64,000 nt of DNA, taken from contig NZ_CP023747.1 of the NCBI RefSeq assembly GCF_008704995.1, forward strand, positions 2,692,501 to 2,756,500, read 5' to 3'. Below the pieces are notes generated by a model. It was not told where the DNA came from. It worked only from the letters and a program-made list of their open reading frames with translations, and ran no database searches. The position numbers were made by a program, and so were the translations under genes. Positions 9,122-18,986 of this stretch are shown piece by piece; position 1 is the stretch's first letter; the number at the start of each line of letters is the position of its first letter. This stretch comes from Streptomyces nodosus. GTDB lineage: Bacteria > Actinomycetota > Actinomycetes > Streptomycetales > Streptomycetaceae.

Positions 9122-11746
9122 TCAGGGCTGGGGGAGGCGGTCCAGTTGGGTCTGGATGCGGGTGATGTCCTCGGCCGCCTTGGTGAGGCGGGTGCGGATC
9201 TTCTCCACCACCTGGTCCGGGGCCTTCGCCAGGAAGGCCTCGTTGCCCAGCTTGGCCTCGGCCTGCTGGCGCTCCTTCTGCGCGGCCGCCAGGTCCTTGG
9301 CCAGACGCTTGCGCTCGGCCGCGACGTCGATCGCCCCGGACAGGTCCAGCGCGACCTCGACCCCCGCGACCGGGAGGGTCGCTGTGGCGGTGAAGCCCTC
9401 GCCCTCCGGCTGGAGGCGCAGCAGCTGGCGGACGGCGGCCTCGTGCGGGGCGAGCGCCGTGCCGTCCAGCGTCAGCCGGGCCGGGACGCGCTGGCCGGGC
9501 TGGAGGCCCTGGTCGGCGCGGAAGCGGCGGACCTCGGTGATCACCGACTGGAGGGTCTCGATCTCCTGCTCGGCGGCCGCGTCACGGAAGCCGCTGTCGG
9601 CGGGCCAGTCGGCGATCACGACGGACTCACCGCCGGTGAGGGTGGTCCACAGCGTCTCCGTGACGAACGGGACGACCGGGTGGAGCAGCCGCAGCGTCAC
9701 GTCCAGGACCTCGCCGAGGACCCGCTTGCTGACCTCGGCCGGCTCGCCGCCCGCCTGGAAGGTCGTCTTGGACAGCTCGACGTACCAGTCGAAGACCTCG
9801 TCCCACGCGAAGTGGAAGAGGGCGTCGGACAGCTTGGCGAACTGGAAGTCGTCGTACAGCGCGTCGACTTCGGCGACGACCGAGTTGAGGCGGGAGAGGA
9901 TCCAGCGGTCCGTCGCCGACATCTTCGACGGTTCCGGCAGCGGGCCGTCCACCGTCGCGCCGTTCATCAGCGCGAAACGGGTGGCGTTCCAGATCTTGTT
10001 GGCGAAGTTGCGGGAGCCCTGGACCCAGTCCTCGCCGATCGGCACGTCGACGCCGGGGTTGGCGCCGCGGGCCAGGGTGAAGCGCAGGGCGTCGGAGCCG
10101 TACTTGTCCATCCAGTCCAGCGGGTTGACCGCGTTGCCGAAGGACTTCGACATCTTCTTGCCGAACTGGTCGCGGACCATGCCGTGCAGGGCGACGGTGC
10201 GGAACGGCGGGGTGCCGTCCATCGCGTACAGGCCGAACATCATCATCCGGGCGACCCAGAAGAAGAGGATGTCGTAGCCGGTGACCAGGACGGAGTTGGG
10301 ATAGAACTTCGCGAGGCTCTCGGTCTGTTCGGGCCAGCCCAGCGTGGAGAACGGCCACAGGCCGGAGGAGAACCAGGTGTCGAGGACATCGGTGTCCTGG
10401 TGCCAGCCCTCGCCGCTCGGGGGCTGCTCGTCGGGTCCGACGCAGACGACCTCGCCGTTCGGCCCGTACCAGACCGGGATGCGGTGACCCCACCACAGCT
10501 GCCGCGAGATGCACCAGTCGTGGAGGTTGTCGACCCAGTCGAAGTACCGCTTCTCCATCTCCTGCGGATGGATCGTGACCTTGCCCTCGCGGACCGCGTC
10601 ACCGGCGGCCTTGGCGAGCGGGCCCACCTTGACCCACCACTGCATGGACAGCCGGGGCTCGATGGTGGTCTTGCAGCGCGAGCAGTGGCCCACGGAGTGG
10701 ACGTAGGGCCGCTTCTCGGAGGCGATCCGGCCCTCGGCGCGCAGCGCGGCGACGATCGCCGAACGGGCCTCCAGCCGGTCCAGTCCCTGGAAGGGGCCGT
10801 GGACGGTGATCACCGCATGCTCGTCCATGACCGCGATGGCCGGCAGGTCGTGCCGCTGGCCGATCTCGAAGTCGTTGGGGTCATGGGCCGGCGTCACCTT
10901 GACGGCGCCGGTGCCGAACTCCGGGTCGACATGCGCGTCGGCGACCACGGGGATGCGGCGCCCGGTCAGCGGGAGCTCGATCTCGGTGCCGACCATATGG
11001 CGGTAGCGCTCGTCGTCCGGGTGGACGGCCACGGCGGTGTCACCGAGCATCGTCTCGGCGCGGGTCGTGGCGACCACGATGGAGGCGTCGCCCTCGCCGT
11101 AGCGGATGGAGACCAGTTCGCCGTCGTCGTCCTGGTACTCGACCTCGATGTCGGAGATCGCGGTCAGACAGCGCGGGCACCAGTTGATGATGCGCTCGGC
11201 GCGGTAGATGAGCTCGTCGTCGTAGAGCCGCTTGAAGATGGTCTGGACGGCCTGGGAGAGCCCCTCGTCCATGGTGAAGCGCTCCCGGGACCAGGCGACG
11301 CCGTCGCCCAGCCGGCGCATCTGGCCGGAGATCTGCCCGCCGGACTCGCCCTTCCAGCGCCACACGCGCTCGACGAAGGCCTCACGGCCCAGGTCGTGCC
11401 GCGACTTCTCCTCCTTCGCCAGCTCCCGCTCGACGACGTTCTGGGTGGCGATGCCGGCGTGGTCCATGCCCGGCTGCCACAGCGTCTCGTAGCCCTGCAT
11501 CCGCTTGCGGCGGGTGAGGGCGTCGATGAGGGTGTGCTCGAAGGCGTGCCCGAGGTGCAGGCTGCCGGTGACGTTGGGCGGGGGGATGACGACGGTGAAG
11601 GGCGGCTTCTCGCTCTTCGCGTCGGCCTCGAAGTAACCCCGCTCCACCCAGCGCTCGTACAGCGGCCCCTCTACGTCGGCCGGCGCGTACTGGGTCGGCA
11701 GTTCGATGGGGGGCGCTGATGGCTGCTGCTGAGCGTTTTCGGTCAC
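9122..11746 (-). CDS. valS: Valyl-tRNA synthetase
   Basis: An 874-residue class I aminoacyl-tRNA synthetase that charges tRNA-Val. The HIGH-type motif is H64LGH in the ValS signature [13 protein letters not shown], and the KMSKS loop is at residue 531. The [16 protein letters not shown] segment is typical of the Val/Ile/Leu group, and an editing domain lies between the two. The C-terminal ~70 residues form the coiled coil seen in ValS ([17 protein letters not shown]). Length is normal for the family. It is transcribed alone, away from the divergent gene at 11884, and ends in a hairpin. Confidence 0.98.
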   Translation of the reverse strand: MTENAQQQPSAPPIELPTQYAPADVEGPLYERWVERGYFEADAKSEKPPFTVVIPPPNVTGSLHLGHAFEHTLIDALTRRKRMQGYETLWQPGMDHAGIATQNVVERELAKEEKSRHDLGREAFVERVWRWKGESGGQISGQMRRLGDGVAWSRERFTMDEGLSQAVQTIFKRLYDDELIYRAERIINWCPRCLTAISDIEVEYQDDDGELVSIRYGEGDASIVVATTRAETMLGDTAVAVHPDDERYRHMVGTEIELPLTGRRIPVVADAHVDPEFGTGAVKVTPAHDPNDFEIGQRHDLPAIAVMDEHAVITVHGPFQGLDRLEARSAIVAALRAEGRIASEKRPYVHSVGHCSRCKTTIEPRLSMQWWVKVGPLAKAAGDAVREGKVTIHPQEMEKRYFDWVDNLHDWCISRQLWWGHRIPVWYGPNGEVVCVGPDEQPPSGEGWHQDTDVLDTWFSSGLWPFSTLGWPEQTESLAKFYPNSVLVTGYDILFFWVARMMMFGLYAMDGTPPFRTVALHGMVRDQFGKKMSKSFGNAVNPLDWMDKYGSDALRFTLARGANPGVDVPIGEDWVQGSRNFANKIWNATRFALMNGATVDGPLPEPSKMSATDRWILSRLNSVVAEVDALYDDFQFAKLSDALFHFAWDEVFDWYVELSKTTFQAGGEPAEVSKRVLGEVLDVTLRLLHPVVPFVTETLWTTLTGGESVVIADWPADSGFRDAAAEQEIETLQSVITEVRRFRADQGLQPGQRVPARLTLDGTALAPHEAAVRQLLRLQPEGEGFTATATLPVAGVEVALDLSGAIDVAAERKRLAKDLAAAQKERQQAEAKLGNEAFLAKAPDQVVEKIRTRLTKAAEDITRIQTQLDRLPQP

Positions 11747-11883
11747 GGGGTCAGTTTAGAGGTGTCACCGCGCCGTCCCGAAACGCGTTTCTTTGGTAAC
11801 GGTGCGCCCCCTGGCGGCCCCGTGCGCCGCCGCCTGCGTCAGGATGTCAGGAACATATAAAGCACCGGGAGGGATCCCAGAAC

Positions 11884-12837
11884 ATGAGCTACAACCAGCC
11901 GGGCCCGTACGGCGGGCAGCCCCAGCAGCCCGGACCGTACGGCCAGCCGGGCCCCTACGGCCAGCAGCCGCAGGCCCCCCAGCCCGGCTACGGCTACCCC
12001 CCACAGGCTCCGCAGGGCCCCGGCTACGGCTATCCCCCGCAGGCCCCCCAGGGCGTTCCGCCGCAGGCCAACCCGTACGCCCAGCAGCCGCCGTACGGCC
12101 AGCCCCCTTACGGCCCCCCGGCCTACGGTGCCCCGCAGCCGCCGGAGCAGGGCGGCGGCAGGAAGAAGACCGGGATCATCATCGGTGCCGTGGCGGTGGT
12201 GGCGGTCGTCGCGGTGGGCGTGGCCTGGGCGTTGAACGGCGGCTCCGGCTCCGGCTCCGTGCAGAACGACGGGCCGCACAAGCTGACCACCCCGGACACG
12301 GTGCTCACCGAGTACAAGAAGTCCACCGACGACGAGGGCGGCGGCCTCACCAAGAGCGACCTCGAGGACGCCGAGAAGGACGGCGTGAAGAACGCCAAGG
12401 ACGTGCACGCCACGTACCAGGCCGGGGACGGGTCCAACCCGCTGGCCGTGCGGGCGATCAACTTCCAGGGTGTCTACGGCGAGATCGCCGATCCGGAGAA
12501 GGTCGTGGACGGGATGTTCGCCGGGGCCACCAAGAGCGCCGCGAAGGACGGCAACGGCGAGGTCATCGGCAGCCCGGAGAAGTTCACCCCGAGCGGTCTC
12601 GACGGTGCGGTGCTCAAGTGCCAGGAGATGAAGATCAAGGATGACTCGGAGAGCAGCGGTGCCTCCGCCGGTCCGAGTGAGATCCATATGCCGGTGTGCA
12701 TCTGGGGCGACCACAGCACGATCGGCATCGTCATCCATGTGGACCTGGCCGACGCCGCGTCCGGCAAGAGCCCCGATCTGAAGAACGCGGCCGAACTGAC
12801 CGCCAAGCTCCGCAAGGAGGTCCGCGTCAAGGCCTGA
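11884..12837 (+). CDS. Pro/Gln/Gly/Tyr-rich single-pass membrane protein
   Basis: A 317-residue protein with three parts: about 90 residues of low-complexity repeats around QPGPYGQ and YPPQAPQ, a membrane helix (TGIIIGAVAVVAVVAVGVAW), and an external domain of about 195 residues with two cysteines (LKCQEMKI and MPVCIWGD) that could form a disulphide. Such proteins are frequent in Streptomyces. The same gene stands between valS and clpX in other Streptomyces, but its role is unknown. It is divergent from valS and convergent with clpX, so it is its own transcription unit. A GGGAGG site lies before the ATG. Confidence 0.85.
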   Translation: MSYNQPGPYGGQPQQPGPYGQPGPYGQQPQAPQPGYGYPPQAPQGPGYGYPPQAPQGVPPQANPYAQQPPYGQPPYGPPAYGAPQPPEQGGGRKKTGIIIGAVAVVAVVAVGVAWALNGGSGSGSVQNDGPHKLTTPDTVLTEYKKSTDDEGGGLTKSDLEDAEKDGVKNAKDVHATYQAGDGSNPLAVRAINFQGVYGEIADPEKVVDGMFAGATKSAAKDGNGEVIGSPEKFTPSGLDGAVLKCQEMKIKDDSESSGASAGPSEIHMPVCIWGDHSTIGIVIHVDLADAASGKSPDLKNAAELTAKLRKEVRVKA

Positions 12838-12858
12838 CGCGGTACCGCTCCCATGAGA

Positions 12859-12884
12859 AAGCCCCGGTCGGCCGACCGGGGCTT
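12859..12884. terminator. Bidirectional terminator between the 11884 gene and clpX
   Basis: A 26-bp perfect palindrome (AAGCCCCGGTCG/CGACCGGGGCTT with a GC centre) lies 21 bp after the plus-strand gene and 52 bp after the convergent clpX gene. It ends in TTCCTTCG on the plus strand. It is well placed to serve both genes. Confidence 0.85.
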
Positions 12885-12935
12885 CCTTCGTTCTTCGTTC
12901 CGGTGCCTGCGGCTGCGACGAGCCGGGCGGCGGGG

Positions 12936-14222
12936 TCAGGCCGTCTTCTGCTCCCCCGGGCCCCGGCCGCGGGCGTCGCGGGGGATCAGGGTCGGATTCA
13001 CATTCGACAGGACCACGTCCGCCGTGATGACGACCCGGGCCACGTCCTTGCGGGACGGGACCTCGTACATCACCGCCTGGAGGACCTCCTCCATGATGGC
13101 GCGCAGACCCCGGGCGCCGGTCTGCCGCAGGATCGCCTGGTCGGCGATCGCCTCCAGCGCCTCCCGCTCGAAGTCCAGCTCCACACCGTCGAGTTCGAAG
13201 AGGCGCTGGTACTGCTTCACCAGCGCGTTGCGCGGCTCGACGAGGATCTGGAGCAGGGCCTTGCGGTCGAGGTTGTGGACCGAGGTGATGACCGGCAGCC
13301 GGCCGATGAACTCCGGGATCATCCCGAACTTCACCAGGTCCTCGGGCATGACGTCCTCGAACTGGTCCTTCGACTCCAGCTCCCGCTTGGAGCGGATGGT
13401 CGCCCCGAAGCCGATGCCCTTGGCACCCGCCCGAGACTCGATGATCTTCTCCAGGCCCGCGAAGGCACCGCCCACGATGAACAGCACGTTCGTCGTGTCG
13501 ATCTGGATGAACTCCTGGTGCGGGTGCTTGCGTCCGCCCTGCGGGGGCACCGAGGCCGTGGTGCCCTCCAGGATCTTCAGCAGGGCCTGCTGGACGCCCT
13601 CGCCCGAGACGTCCCGGGTGATCGACGGGTTCTCGCTCTTGCGGGCCACCTTGTCGATCTCGTCGATGTAGATGATCCCGGTCTCGGCCTTCTTGACGTC
13701 GTAGTCCGCGGCCTGGATCAGCTTCAGGAGGATGTTCTCCACGTCCTCGCCCACATAGCCCGCCTCCGTCAGCGCCGTGGCGTCGGCGATGGCGAAGGGG
13801 ACGTTCAGCATGCGGGCCAGGGTCTGGGCGAGCAGTGTCTTGCCGGAGCCCGTGGGGCCCAGCAGCAGAATGTTGGACTTCGCCAACTCGATGGCGTCGT
13901 CGCGGCCTTGGGCCCCGCCGTTCTCACCGGCCTGGACCCGCTTGTAGTGGTTGTACACCGCGACCGACAGGGCCTTCTTGGCGGCCTCCTGGCCCACCAC
14001 ATAGCCCTCGAGGAACTCGTAGATCTCGCGGGGCTTGGGGAGTTCCTCCCAGCGCACCTCGCTCGTCTCCGCGAGCTCCTCCTCGATGATCTCGTTGCAG
14101 AGATCGATGCACTCGTCGCAGATGTACACACCGGGGCCTGCGATGAGCTTCTTGACCTGCTTCTGGCTCTTGCCGCAGAACGAGCACTTGAGCAGATCGC
14201 CGCCGTCACCGATGCGTGCCAC
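12936..14222 (-). CDS. clpX: ATP-dependent Clp protease ATP-binding subunit ClpX
   Basis: A 428-residue AAA+ unfoldase that feeds substrates into ClpP. The N-terminal zinc-binding domain shows CSFCGK and CDECIDLC, four cysteines in the C4 arrangement. Walker A is GPTGSGKT with K128, Walker B is IIYIDEIDK, and the ClpP-docking loop region IGFGA is present. The start is a GTG. It is downstream of clpP1 and clpP2, but a 192-bp gap with a perfect 12-bp dyad separates it from clpP2, so it probably has its own promoter as in other Streptomyces. Confidence 0.97.
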   Translation of the reverse strand: MARIGDGGDLLKCSFCGKSQKQVKKLIAGPGVYICDECIDLCNEIIEEELAETSEVRWEELPKPREIYEFLEGYVVGQEAAKKALSVAVYNHYKRVQAGENGGAQGRDDAIELAKSNILLLGPTGSGKTLLAQTLARMLNVPFAIADATALTEAGYVGEDVENILLKLIQAADYDVKKAETGIIYIDEIDKVARKSENPSITRDVSGEGVQQALLKILEGTTASVPPQGGRKHPHQEFIQIDTTNVLFIVGGAFAGLEKIIESRAGAKGIGFGATIRSKRELESKDQFEDVMPEDLVKFGMIPEFIGRLPVITSVHNLDRKALLQILVEPRNALVKQYQRLFELDGVELDFEREALEAIADQAILRQTGARGLRAIMEEVLQAVMYEVPSRKDVARVVITADVVLSNVNPTLIPRDARGRGPGEQKTA

Positions 14223-14321
14223 GGTGTGCTTCCCCTTCGCCTGGGAGACGCCTTACGTCCAGCGGCTCCTGGTGCTGCCTTATGTCCGACGGTACCTTGC
14301 CGGGCCCCTCGTCCGGGCCCC

Positions 14322-14369
14322 CCTTGGCACGGTTCACTTTGACGTGCACCCAGTCACACCGTGCCAAGG
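14322..14369. promoter_or_regulatory. 12-bp perfect dyad in the clpP2-clpX gap
   Basis: CCTTGGCACGGT at 14322-14333 is repeated inverted as ACCGTGCCAAGG at 14358-14369 with a 24-nt loop. It lies 100 bp upstream of the clpX start. There is no following T-run, so it may be either an operator/attenuator for clpX or a clpP2 terminator. It does not match the HspR or ClgR consensus. Confidence 0.55.
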
Positions 14370-14414
14370 AGCGGCAGACGATACAGGTCCGACGACGAAT
14401 CCGCTGGATCCGTG

Positions 14415-15095
14415 TCAGCGAACCGACGCGTTGTTCATCTTCCGGGTCGAGATGATCTGGTCGATCAGGCCGTACGACAGTGCGTCCTCGGCCGTCAGGA
14501 TCTTGTCACGCTCGATGTCCTCGCGGATCTTCTCGATCGGCGTGGTCGAGTGCTTGGCCAGCATCTCCTCCAGCTGCGAACGCATCCGGAGGATCTCGTT
14601 GGCGGCGATCTCCAGGTCGGACACCTGGCCGCGACCCGTCTCGCTGTAGGGCTGGTGGATCAGCACACGGGCGTTGGGGAGCGCCATGCGCTTGCCCGGG
14701 GTGCCCGCGGCCAGCAGGACGGCGGCGGCCGAGGCGGCCTGGCCCATGCAGACCGTCTGGATGTCCGGCTTCACGAACTGCATGGTGTCGTAGATGGCCG
14801 TGAGCGCGGTGAAGGAGCCGCCGGGGCTGTTGATGTAGACGGAGATGTCACGGTCGGGGTCCATCGACTCCAGGCACAGCAGCTGCGCCATGACGTCGTT
14901 GGCGGAGGCGTCGTCGATCTGGACGCCCAGGAAGATCACCCGCTCCTCGAAGAGCTTGGCATACGGATCGTACTCGCGGATGCCCTGGGAGGTGCGCTCC
15001 ACGAAGCGCGGGATCACATAGCGGGACTCGGCCACGGGGGCGGTGTACTCGGCGCGCGCACGGTCGTAGAGGCCGCTGCCGGGAAAGTCGTTCAC
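14415..15095 (-). CDS. clpP2: ATP-dependent Clp protease proteolytic subunit (ClpP2)
   Basis: A 226-residue serine peptidase. The catalytic triad can be read directly: S122 in [10 protein letters not shown]147 in LIHQPY and D197 in ERDKIL. The N-terminal ~35 residues are a propeptide-like extension ([17 protein letters not shown]). In actinobacteria ClpP1 and ClpP2 form a mixed tetradecamer, so this gene and clpP1, 158 bp upstream, encode one protease. An AGGAGACACC ribosome-binding site precedes the ATG. The name follows the Streptomyces convention that the second gene of the operon is clpP2. Confidence 0.95.
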   Translation of the reverse strand: MNDFPGSGLYDRARAEYTAPVAESRYVIPRFVERTSQGIREYDPYAKLFEERVIFLGVQIDDASANDVMAQLLCLESMDPDRDISVYINSPGGSFTALTAIYDTMQFVKPDIQTVCMGQAASAAAVLLAAGTPGKRMALPNARVLIHQPYSETGRGQVSDLEIAANEILRMRSQLEEMLAKHSTTPIEKIREDIERDKILTAEDALSYGLIDQIISTRKMNNASVR

Positions 15096-15253
15096 GGTGT
15101 CTCCTGAAAGGGGCTGAGGCGGTGGCTTGGGGGCGGAAGGGGCAGAGGGGCCTGGGCGGACCGGACGAGCCCGTGGGGGCTCCGTCGGCCGGTACGGGCC
15201 GGTGGGGAGCCTCCTGGGCGTCCGCCTCCGCCGTACGGGGGCCCGATGAGCCC

Positions 15254-15877
15254 TTACGAGCCCGCTCCGGTGCCGCCGCCGCCCGGCATGCCGGCAGCGG
15301 TGGTGATGACCTCGTCGATCAGGCCGTACACCTTCGCCTCGTCGGCGTCGAACCAGCGGTCGCGGTCCGAGTCACGGGTGATCTGCTCGACGGACTGGCC
15401 GGTGTGGAAGGAGGTGAGCTCGGCCATGCGCTTCTTGGTGTGCAGCAGCCGCTCGGCGTGGATCTTGATGTCGGACGCGGAACCGGCGAGACCGGCCGAG
15501 GGCTGGTGGATGAGGATCTCGGCGTTGGGCAGGGCGAAGCGCTTGCCCGGGGTGCCCGCGCTGAGCAGGAACTGCCCCATCGACGCCGCCATGCCCATGG
15601 CAATGGTCACGACATCGTTCTTGATGTACTGCATGGTGTCGTAGATCGCCATGCCGGCCGTGATGGAGCCGCCGGGGCTGTTGATGTACAGGTAAATGTC
15701 CTTGTCCGGGTCGGCGGCAAGGAGCAGCAGCTGTGCGGTGATCCGGTTGGCGATGTCGTCGTCGACCGGCTGGCCGAGGAAGATGATCCGCTCGTTGAGC
15801 AGCCGGCTGTAGACCTGGTCACCGAGGCCGCCACCGATGGAAGGCTCGCCGGCGGCGGAGGGCATCAGATTCGTCAC
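15254..15877 (-). CDS. clpP1: ATP-dependent Clp protease proteolytic subunit (ClpP1)
   Basis: A 207-residue serine peptidase with catalytic S99 (MGMAASMGQ), H124 (LIHQPS) and D173 (SDRDRWF). The C-terminus is Gly-rich. It is the first gene of the clpP1-clpP2 operon and is preceded by a 510-bp gap that holds a ClgR-type operator and a candidate promoter. ClpP1P2 with ClpX or ClpC degrades regulatory and misfolded proteins and is needed for normal Streptomyces differentiation (established). Confidence 0.95.
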   Translation of the reverse strand: MTNLMPSAAGEPSIGGGLGDQVYSRLLNERIIFLGQPVDDDIANRITAQLLLLAADPDKDIYLYINSPGGSITAGMAIYDTMQYIKNDVVTIAMGMAASMGQFLLSAGTPGKRFALPNAEILIHQPSAGLAGSASDIKIHAERLLHTKKRMAELTSFHTGQSVEQITRDSDRDRWFDADEAKVYGLIDEVITTAAGMPGGGGTGAGS

Positions 15878-15998
15878 GTATCCACCTGCTCGTCTTGACG
15901 ACGGCGCGGGGCCGTCTCACGTGTTCTGCCGGGGCGTGGAACCCCGTGCGCCCCTCGTCGAGGCGGCTTCGGGGACTCCCCTGCCCTCGTATTCATGG

Positions 15999-16027
15999 AC
16001 CCTAACGCGCAGGCAGTCGGGTGCCAT
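15999..16027 (-). promoter_or_regulatory. Candidate clpP1 promoter
   Basis: On the minus strand a -10-like TAGGGT lies at 16004-15999, with ATGGCA at the -35 position 17 bp upstream. The -35 is poor, as expected for an activated promoter, and the ClgR-type operator lies just upstream of it. This is inference from spacing. Confidence 0.35.
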
Positions 16028-16042
16028 CCCGCTTCTGCGGGT

Positions 16043-16056
16043 GTTCGCTGTCAGCG
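16043..16056. promoter_or_regulatory. ClgR-type operator upstream of clpP1
   Basis: The sequence GTTCGC-N5-GCG, the published ClgR motif of Streptomyces clp and lon promoters, is present exactly. Its core CGCTGTCAGCG is an 11-bp palindrome. It lies 166 bp before the clpP1 start. ClgR is an activator that is itself degraded by ClpP, so this predicts feedback control of the operon. Confidence 0.75.
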
Positions 16057-16285
16057 CATGGGCCCCGGCCCTGTGGGGCCCTCAGGGCCTCTCGTTCGGA
16101 TCATGGCGGGCTCCCCGGCCCCGTCACACGGCCCGGTGCGGGGGTGCCCCGCGTCCATTGTCGCCGCGGTCGGGGCGGCGGTCGCGTCGGTGCGGGCTGT
16201 TGGTGGCGGGGTCCATGATTCCCGGCGCCCGCGGAGCCTGCTCGGCGGGGCGGCCGGGGCGTACCGGCCGGGCGGCCCCGTACGG

Positions 16286-16326
16286 CGACGGGCCCCAGGG
16301 CGCGCTGTGCGTCCTGGGGCCCGTCG
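16286..16326 (-). terminator. tig terminator
   Basis: A perfect 14-bp stem (CGACGGGCCCCAGG and CCTGGGGCCCGTCG, 13-nt loop) lies about 60 bp downstream of the trigger factor stop codon. Confidence 0.8.
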
Positions 16327-16387
16327 ATCGTGCTTCGTGCCGCCTACGGCTCGGGGAGCCGCGTGCGGCCGGCCCGCCGCGCGGAGG

Positions 16388-17782
16388 TCACGCCTCCGGC
16401 TTCTCCTCGGCGGCCTCGACGGCCTCGGCGGAGTCCTTCGCGGCCTCGGTGGTGCCGGCCTCGTCCTCGTCCTCGTCGTCCAGGTCGACGATCTCGCCGT
16501 TGGTGTCCTTGACCGTGGCGGCCTCGACGACCGTGGCGAGCGCCTTGCCGCGGGCGACCTCGCCGACCAGCATCGGGACCTGGCCGCCCTCGACGACCGC
16601 CTGGGCGAACTGGTCGGGGGACATGCCGGAGGAGGCCGCGCGCCGCATGAGGTGCTCGGTGAGCTCCTCCTGGCTGACGTTCAGCTTCTCCCGGTTGACC
16701 AGCTCGTCGAGGACGAACTGGGTCTTGATGCCCTTGACCGCGGCCTCGCGGGTCTCGGTGTCGAACTCCTCGGCGGTCTTGCCCTGGATCTCCAGGTACT
16801 TCTCGATGGTCAGACCCATCTGCGGGAGCTGGTGGTGCTCCAGGTTGTGCTTACGGGTGTTGATCTCGTCCTCGAGGAGCTTCTCGGGGACCGGGACCTC
16901 GACCAGCTCGAGCAGCTTGTCCAGGACACGCTCCTGGGCCTGCGTGGCCTGGTCGTACTGCTTCATGTTGGCCAGGCGCTTGCGGCTGTCCGCCCGCAGC
17001 TCCTCCAGGGTGTCGAACTCCGACGCGAGCTGCGCGAACTCGTCGTCCAGCTCGGGCAGTTCACGGGCGGCGACCTGGGTGACCTTGACGGTGACCTCGG
17101 CCTCCTTGCCCGCGGCCGAGCCGCCCTTGAGCTCGGAGGTGAAGGTGCCCTCCTGGCCGGCCGACAGGCCCTTCACGGCCTCGTCGATGCCGTCCAGCAG
17201 CTCGCCGGAGCCGATGGTGTAGGAGACACCCTCGGCGACACCGTCCTCGAGGACCTCGCCCTCGACCTTGGCCTCCAGGTCGATGGTGACGACGTCGCCG
17301 TCCTCGGCGGCACGCTCGACGGGGCTCGTCGACGCGAAGCGGTCACGCAGCTGCTCGACCGACGTGTCGATGTCCTCGTCCGTCACCTCGATGGCGTCGA
17401 CCTCGACCTCGATGCCGGAGTAGTCCGGGATCTCGATGGCGGGGCGGACGTCGACCTCGGCGGTGAAGGACAGCAGCTCGTTGTCCTTCAGCTCCTTGAT
17501 GTCGACCTCGGGCTGGCCGAGCGGGTTGAGCTCGGCCTCGTTGACCGCCTCGGTGTAGAACTTCGGGAGCGCGTCGTTGACGGCCTCTTCCAGGACCGCA
17601 CCGCGGCCGAACCGCTGGTCGATGACGCGGGCCGGGATCTTGCCCTTACGGAAGCCCTTCACCGTGACCTGCTGGTTGATCTTCTTGTACGCCGCGTCGA
17701 GGCTGTCCTTGAGCTCCTCGAAGGGCACCTCAACAGTGAGCCGAACCCGGGTCGGGTTCAGGGTCTCCACGGCGCTCTTCAC
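16388..17782 (-). CDS. tig: Trigger factor (ribosome-associated chaperone, peptidyl-prolyl isomerase)
   Basis: A 464-residue chaperone that binds the ribosomal exit tunnel. The ribosome-binding signature GFRKGKIP is near residue 45, followed by the FKBP-type isomerase domain (about 160-245) and the helical C-terminal domain, ending in a very acidic tail ([10 protein letters not shown]). The frame is open far upstream, but a GTG at 17782 with AAGGAG 7-12 nt before it gives the conserved start [13 protein letters not shown]. It lies upstream of clpP1P2, the usual actinobacterial arrangement, though separated from it by a strong terminator. Confidence 0.97.
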   Translation of the reverse strand: MKSAVETLNPTRVRLTVEVPFEELKDSLDAAYKKINQQVTVKGFRKGKIPARVIDQRFGRGAVLEEAVNDALPKFYTEAVNEAELNPLGQPEVDIKELKDNELLSFTAEVDVRPAIEIPDYSGIEVEVDAIEVTDEDIDTSVEQLRDRFASTSPVERAAEDGDVVTIDLEAKVEGEVLEDGVAEGVSYTIGSGELLDGIDEAVKGLSAGQEGTFTSELKGGSAAGKEAEVTVKVTQVAARELPELDDEFAQLASEFDTLEELRADSRKRLANMKQYDQATQAQERVLDKLLELVEVPVPEKLLEDEINTRKHNLEHHQLPQMGLTIEKYLEIQGKTAEEFDTETREAAVKGIKTQFVLDELVNREKLNVSQEELTEHLMRRAASSGMSPDQFAQAVVEGGQVPMLVGEVARGKALATVVEAATVKDTNGEIVDLDDEDEDEAGTTEAAKDSAEAVEAAEEKPEA

Positions 17783-17916
17783 GGTTCGGTCTCCTTGTGG
17801 CTGACTTCTTCGGGGTTCTGCCGAGATGTTCCACCCCGGACGGGTGGGCCTTCGGCGGATTCGCGGCCCCTGACCTGAGAGACGTGGCAGTGCAGACACA
17901 CGGGCGCGCAGTTTGC

Positions 17917-17946
17917 ATAGTAACCGCAGCCGGTCAGCGCCCCCAA
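17917..17946 (-). promoter_or_regulatory. Candidate tig promoter
   Basis: Reading the minus strand, TTGGGG (17946-17941) and TACTAT (17922-17917) are separated by 18 bp. The -10 is one of the few A+T-rich spots here and matches a housekeeping-sigma promoter. It would give a leader of about 130 nt. Confidence 0.45.
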
Positions 17947-17985
17947 GGTGATCACGCGAGTCGGTAACCGGGCGGCTCCGGCCGG

Positions 17986-18062
17986 TGGTCGGGGTGGCGG
18001 GATTTGAACCCACGGCCTTCCGCTCCCAAAGCGGACGCGCTACCAAGCTGCGCCACACCCCG
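17986..18062 (-). tRNA. tRNA-Pro (anticodon TGG)
   Basis: The full cloverleaf can be drawn on the minus strand: acceptor stem CGGGGTG paired with CACCCCG, a D arm with AGCTTGGTAGCGC, an anticodon stem-loop CCGCT-TTGGGAG-CGG giving anticodon TGG, and a T loop GGTTCAAATCC. The 3' CCA is encoded. It is 204 bp upstream of tig on the same strand. Confidence 0.97.
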
Positions 18063-18212
18063 TCTGGTGCGACACGTAGGGTACATGGCCGGACGGGATG
18101 CGTCGGCCGGATTGTTCATGGGCACGGACGCGGGCCGATGCGTTGGCCCCCGAGGCGGGCGACCCGCTACGATGCCTCCTGTGCCGCGGTCGCCGACCTG
18201 CGGCGCGCTGTC

Positions 18213-18286
18213 GCGGGCGTAGCTCAATGGTAGAGCCCTAGTCTTCCAAACTAGCTACGCGGGTTCGATTCCCGTCGCCCGCTCCA
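18213..18286 (+). tRNA. tRNA-Gly (anticodon TCC)
   Basis: The cloverleaf has acceptor stem GCGGGCG paired with CGCCCGC, a D arm AGCTCAATGGTAGAGC, an anticodon stem CTAGT/ACTAG with loop CTTCCAA giving TCC, and a T arm GGGTTCGATTCCC. CCA is encoded. It is divergent from tRNA-Pro and followed by a hairpin. Confidence 0.97.
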
Positions 18287-18295
18287 TACGGCTCA

Positions 18296-18330
18296 GGGCC
18301 AGGCCCGAGGATCTTTCCTCCGCCTGGCCC
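18296..18330 (+). terminator. tRNA-Gly terminator
   Basis: GGGCCAGGC (18296-18304) and GCCTGGCCC (18322-18330) form a perfect 9-bp stem 10 bp after the tRNA 3' end, with a TTTC stretch soon after. Confidence 0.65.
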
Positions 18331-18466
18331 CGAGTGTTTCCGGGGGCTGCGATCGATCAGTCCGCCACGTCCCCCGCGTGCCCCTGCGTGGCGACCGGTC
18401 CGATGGGCCCTTCCTCGAAGCCAGGAAGATCAGCAGGCCGACGGCTGAAGGCGCGGGGGGGAGCCG

Positions 18467-18661
18467 TCAGAAGCTGATGGAGTTGATGGTCTCGGCTATC
18501 GAGTCGAGGAACCGGGTGATGGACGGGGCCATACCGGACGATGCCAGGAAGAATCCGAAGAGGACCGCGACGATCGCCGGGCCCGGCTTGATCGAACCCC
18601 CGCGGATCAACACCACCAGGATGATCGCCAACAGCAGCACCGCTGACAGTGAAATGGCCAC
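18467..18661 (-). CDS. Small two-helix membrane protein, unknown function
   Basis: A 64-residue protein of conserved Streptomyces type: one hydrophobic helix (LSAVLLLAIILVVLI), a short RGGSIKPGP turn, a second helix (AIVAVLFGFFLASSG) and an amphipathic tail ending INSISF. The start is a GTG. Similar short proteins with the pattern xPGxAxVxVLFGFxLASxG occur on chromosomes and on integrative conjugative elements. I recognise the pattern but no function is established. It stands alone between tRNA-Gly and an acyltransferase gene transcribed the other way. Confidence 0.7.
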   Translation of the reverse strand: MAISLSAVLLLAIILVVLIRGGSIKPGPAIVAVLFGFFLASSGMAPSITRFLDSIAETINSISF

Positions 18662-18986
18662 AACTGATCACACCCTCGATCGGTACTCTCCCGGCCCGGA
18701 GGCACCATCCCCTGCGCGCACCCCCGCTGGAACCATCGTGCCACCAACGGGCCTGCCCCATGCGGTCTCTGAGGCATCGCCGGTCACCTCGGCCGCGCGG
18801 CCCGCGCCGGACCCACCGCGAAGTGCGCCTTGTCGCAGTCCAGATGAATAGGGACACAACAGCCGTCCGTGAGAGGTGGATCGGCGCGACGGCGAATGTG
18901 CGAAAGAACACGTTCCGAATCCGTCGGCTTTTTCGCGTCGGGGGTACGCGCAGGCGAGAGCACGATGTACGTCGAAGGTTTTCCCT
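18662..18986. other. Divergent intergenic region
   Basis: This 325-bp region lies between the small membrane protein gene and the acyltransferase gene and must hold both promoters. I see no convincing gene and no operator-like dyad. Confidence 0.5.

Larger units (their letters stand above)
15878..16387. other. Intergenic region between tig and clpP1
   Basis: This 510-bp stretch has no supported gene. It contains the tig terminator at its right side (16286-16326), a ClgR-like operator at 16043-16056 and a candidate clpP1 promoter around 15999-16027. The rest is G+C-rich leader sequence with no feature I can identify. Confidence 0.6.

Noticed and set aside
6725..11719. 1664-codon plus-strand frame opposite folC and valS
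   Set aside because: It covers two certain genes on the minus strand and their gap; its composition is that of antisense G+C-rich DNA.
18287..18470. Attachment site for an integrative element at tRNA-Gly
   Set aside because: No second copy of the tRNA 3' end and no integrase gene are present in the window.
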